This document shows positions 4,781-6,513 of a stretch of 6,513 nucleotides of DNA, piece after piece (position 1 is the stretch's first letter; every line of letters starts with the position of its first letter). Source of the stretch: Cyanobacteria bacterium T3Sed10_344R1 (GTDB lineage: Bacteria; Cyanobacteriota; Cyanobacteriia; Phormidesmidales; Phormidesmidaceae); assembly GCA_003566335.1 (NCBI GenBank), contig PXDR01000510.1, positions 1 to 6,513 on the forward strand, in the 5' to 3' direction. The notes beneath the pieces are model-generated. The model was not told the DNA's origin and made no database searches. It worked only from the letters and a program-made list of their open reading frames with translations. The position numbers and the translations under genes are program-made.

Positions 4781-6052
4781 TCAAAGCTCACCTAATCTTT
4801 GACCCGATTTGAGTCCCGATCTGGAGGGCTTGACGAGGGACGCTGAGGGAACGTTCCCGGAATGGTTCGGGGGCGGACTGGGCTGCGATCGCAGTCTCCG
4901 CAACCAAGCCCAAACTTGATCCCACAGCTGTTCTAGCCAAACCATCAGCCGATCTAAACCATGCAACAGTCGAGTCAGGGGATGCTCTACATAATCGATC
5001 ACCGCTGCCGGAATTTCAATCCAGTCGGCAGATTGACTGGCGGGTTGACGGGTGGATTGAGAAATGGGCTGATGAGCGAGTGGGTTAGATGGGCTAACTC
5101 TACTGGGCCAAGGCTGAGGATCCGGAGAAATGGGCTGGGGTGTCTCAGGGGCAAGCAAGGGCGGAGAGGCGATCTGCTTAAGGCTGAGCACCCAGGGCTG
5201 TTGTCCCAGGGAAAATGGGAGCCGGAAGCGGTTCAGGGACGTTCCCTTGAGGTGATTGATCTGCCGACTATGCTGCTGGGCCTGAATCTGCTGCTGGGCC
5301 TGAATCTGCTGCACCTTAACTAGCCGCTCCAGCCGCTGCTGAATCGCCTGCCGTTGTCCTAAATCCAGTCGATCCCAAATTCGGTTGCCGAGCAGCACCA
5401 ACACTAGCCGTCGCCGACTGAGGCAACTGGCCAAGCCCTGAACTGGGGCCGGGGGAATGCTGTGGGCTGAGCGGGATGGGGTGAGCGTCGTGGGCTCATT
5501 CACCGTCAACACGCCAGACTGTTGTGATTGCGAGTCTGATTGCGATCGCAGACTCAGCCAGCCACGACTAGCCAATCGCCCCGAAGACCAGCGCCAAAGT
5601 TGGCCGATTAGGCCCGGCTTCCTCCGTTGACCGGCTCCTTGAGTAGCTGGATCCGGAGCCAGCGGCGCTAACGTTGCCCCAGGCACTAGCTTGGCCACTT
5701 GGGGCAATAGCGCCCGCACCGGAGCATCTGCCGGTTCCAAAACTATCGCTAAATCTGCCGCTAAATCTGCCGTTAAATCTGGCAGATCGGCAGTCGTCTG
5801 GGGGCTGGCCGAGCCAATCGCGGCAGCCGTTGTCGAGCCGGGACGCAGCCGACGACCGACCGCTTGAACCGTCGTGAGCACCTGACTCACCAAGGCATAG
5901 ACTGGGTAGAGCGACGCCTCTGCCCCCCAAGTCACGGCCAGTTTTAGCTGTCGTAACGAGCGTTGACAAGTCACTGTCCACTGCTGAGACTGTCGCCGCA
6001 GGTAACGCACCACGCGACTTTGATAAGGGCGGGAAGAAGGCGAAGAAGCCAT
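4781..6052 (-). CDS. Uncharacterised protein, probably a conserved cyanobacterial family, 423 residues
   Basis: I do not recognise a named domain. Three stretches look structured and probably conserved. Residues 11-70 are basic and helical with a moderately hydrophobic stretch at 38-62 (LAVTWGAEASLYPVYALVSQ). Residues 213-262 hold a short strand (RRLVLVLLGNRIWDRLDLG) and a Gln-rich helix with a QQIQAQ duplication. Residues 343-388 read DWIEIPAAVIDYVEHPLTRL followed by a Trp/Leu-rich amphipathic helix (MVWLEQLWDQVWAWLRRL). The regions between are Pro/Ser/Gln-rich and probably disordered, including a DLxA repeat (92-102). There is no clear signal peptide; the amphipathic helices could attach it peripherally to a membrane. 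The ATG at 6050-6052 gives the longest frame, but its only GGAG is 18 nt away, so the start is uncertain. It lies 70 bp upstream of psbI on the same strand and is divergent from the alpha-mannosidase gene. Confidence 0.75.
   Translation of the reverse strand: MASSPSSRPYQSRVVRYLRRQSQQWTVTCQRSLRQLKLAVTWGAEASLYPVYALVSQVLTTVQAVGRRLRPGSTTAAAIGSASPQTTADLPDLTADLAADLAIVLEPADAPVRALLPQVAKLVPGATLAPLAPDPATQGAGQRRKPGLIGQLWRWSSGRLASRGWLSLRSQSDSQSQQSGVLTVNEPTTLTPSRSAHSIPPAPVQGLASCLSRRRLVLVLLGNRIWDRLDLGQRQAIQQRLERLVKVQQIQAQQQIQAQQHSRQINHLKGTSLNRFRLPFSLGQQPWVLSLKQIASPPLLAPETPQPISPDPQPWPSRVSPSNPLAHQPISQSTRQPASQSADWIEIPAAVIDYVEHPLTRLLHGLDRLMVWLEQLWDQVWAWLRRLRSQPSPPPNHSGNVPSASLVKPSRSGLKSGQRLGEL
5271..5311. repeat. 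18-bp tandem duplication within the 423-residue gene
   Basis: The unit TGCTGCTGGGCCTGAATC is repeated exactly at 5271-5288 and 5289-5306, with 5 further bases of a third copy. It is in frame and encodes QQIQAQ twice (residues 248-259). The exact identity points to a recent slippage duplication. Confidence 0.9.
5748..5783. repeat. Three 12-bp tandem units within the 423-residue gene
   Basis: GCTAAATCTGCC occurs twice exactly (5748-5759, 5760-5771) and once with two changes (5772-5783). It encodes a four-residue repeat, DLTA-DLAA-DLA (residues 92-102), in a probable linker. Confidence 0.85.
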
Positions 6053-6090
6053 GACAGCGCTGTAACTCAGCTCCGCAGTACAGTGCCCCG

Positions 6091-6096
6091 ATTGTA
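6091..6096 (-). promoter_or_regulatory. Candidate -10 element for the 423-residue gene
   Basis: TACAAT on the minus strand lies 38 bp before the ATG in the 81-bp divergent gap (6053-6133), giving a leader of about 30 nt. No convincing -35 is found 16-18 bp upstream. A 10-bp palindrome ACAGCGCTGT (6054-6063) lies between it and the start codon. No promoter was recognised for the plus-strand gene. Confidence 0.3.
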
Positions 6097-6133
6097 CCGT
6101 TCTCCTAGCCCCTCATCTAGTTAGCCCCGCAAT

Positions 6134-6513
6134 ATGACCGCTGCCGTTAATGCTGCCCTGGATCGCCTGCGCCAACTCTCTCAAGTGCCCCTGCAAGCCC
6201 ACTGGCGGGTGATACCGCCTGAGGTGGGCGCAAAGGCGGCTAAGTGGGCTGAAGCAGATTGGCAGGCGTTGCCGGTGGCTGAGCTGAATCGGCGGCACCA
6301 TGTGGCCTGGGCGGGGGAGCGTCAGACTTGCTGGCTGGGTCAGCGGCTGGTGATCCCGGTGGATTGCCAGGGCTACCCGATTGCGGGCCTGGGGATCACC
6401 CTGGGGCTGCGCTGGTGGGCGGATGAGGCAGAAATCTTTGTCAACGGTGAGTCAGTCCAGTCGGGGGATTTGTTTGACTGCTTTGGCCGGATTCCCCTAG
6501 GCGCGGCGGCCCA
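6134..6513 (+). CDS. Alpha-mannosidase, GH38-type, N-terminal fragment (runs off right edge)
   Basis: The frame is open for 126 codons from ATG at 6134 to the window end. An in-frame TAG three codons upstream makes this the first possible ATG. The product begins MTAAVNAALDRLRQLSQVPL. The segment WLGQRLVIPVDCQGYPIAGL (67-86), then LGLRWWADEAEIFVNG (90-105) and GDLFDC (111-116), resembles the N-terminal beta-rich region of cyanobacterial alpha-mannosidases of glycoside hydrolase family 38. Those enzymes are around 1,000 residues and remove alpha-linked mannose. The catalytic domain with its zinc and nucleophile aspartate lies beyond the window, so the assignment rests on N-terminal resemblance recalled from the family. 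No Shine-Dalgarno sequence is visible. It is the only plus-strand gene here and is transcribed away from the 423-residue gene. Confidence 0.75.
   Translation, partial: MTAAVNAALDRLRQLSQVPLQAHWRVIPPEVGAKAAKWAEADWQALPVAELNRRHHVAWAGERQTCWLGQRLVIPVDCQGYPIAGLGITLGLRWWADEAEIFVNGESVQSGDLFDCFGRIPLGAAA

Noticed and set aside
4961..5323. A 120-codon plus-strand frame antisense to the 423-residue gene
   Set aside because: Repeats such as LLLGLNLLLGLN are just the reverse reading of the 18-bp tandem duplication; no independent support.
5532..5555. Inverted repeat GAGTCTG / CAGACTC around a HIP1 site
   Set aside because: It is within coding sequence and the loop is itself the HIP1 palindrome; probably chance extension of the palindrome.

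Overview
The window looks like cyanobacterial chromosome of fairly high GC. Four things support this. There is a psbI gene (photosystem II subunit I). There is a DUF3769/LptD-like outer-membrane protein of the cyanobacterial type. Six copies of the HIP1 octamer GCGATCGC occur in 6.5 kb. Finally, the start of a gene at the right edge resembles cyanobacterial GH38 alpha-mannosidases. I cannot name the species; a filamentous or Leptolyngbya-like lineage is only a guess.

Layout, left to right. Almost everything is on the minus strand, so transcription runs right to left. At the left edge are the first 30 codons of a Ser/Thr protein kinase (1-92, minus), ending in its glycine-rich ATP loop. A spacer (93-315) carries a possible kinase promoter and a compact hairpin terminator. 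Next is a membrane-anchored or exported zinc N-acetylmuramoyl-L-alanine amidase of the AmpD/Amidase_2 fold (316-1179). A 281-bp spacer with short direct repeats follows, then a 190-residue protein of unknown function (1461-2033). The largest gene is a 760-residue LptD-like protein (2146-4428). Upstream of it are a canonical intrinsic terminator and a second perfect hairpin, both belonging to the 3' end of psbI (4594-4710), a 38-residue gene. Further right is a 423-residue protein of unknown function (4781-6052). An 81-bp divergent intergenic region separates it from the only plus-strand gene, a truncated GH38 alpha-mannosidase (6134 to the edge).

How the genes relate. The amidase (peptidoglycan) and the LptD-like protein (LPS export to the outer membrane) are both envelope functions. 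The 190-residue unknown sits directly downstream of lptD with no visible terminator between, so it may be co-transcribed. psbI is a thylakoid photosystem gene with its own terminator; the 423-residue unknown lies 70 bp upstream on the same strand and may share its transcript. I see no CRISPR, mobile element, tRNA, rRNA or phage gene. The window reads as an ordinary housekeeping neighbourhood. Its points of interest are two uncharacterised proteins, an LptD-like protein with no recognisable signal peptide, and the structured psbI 3' region.
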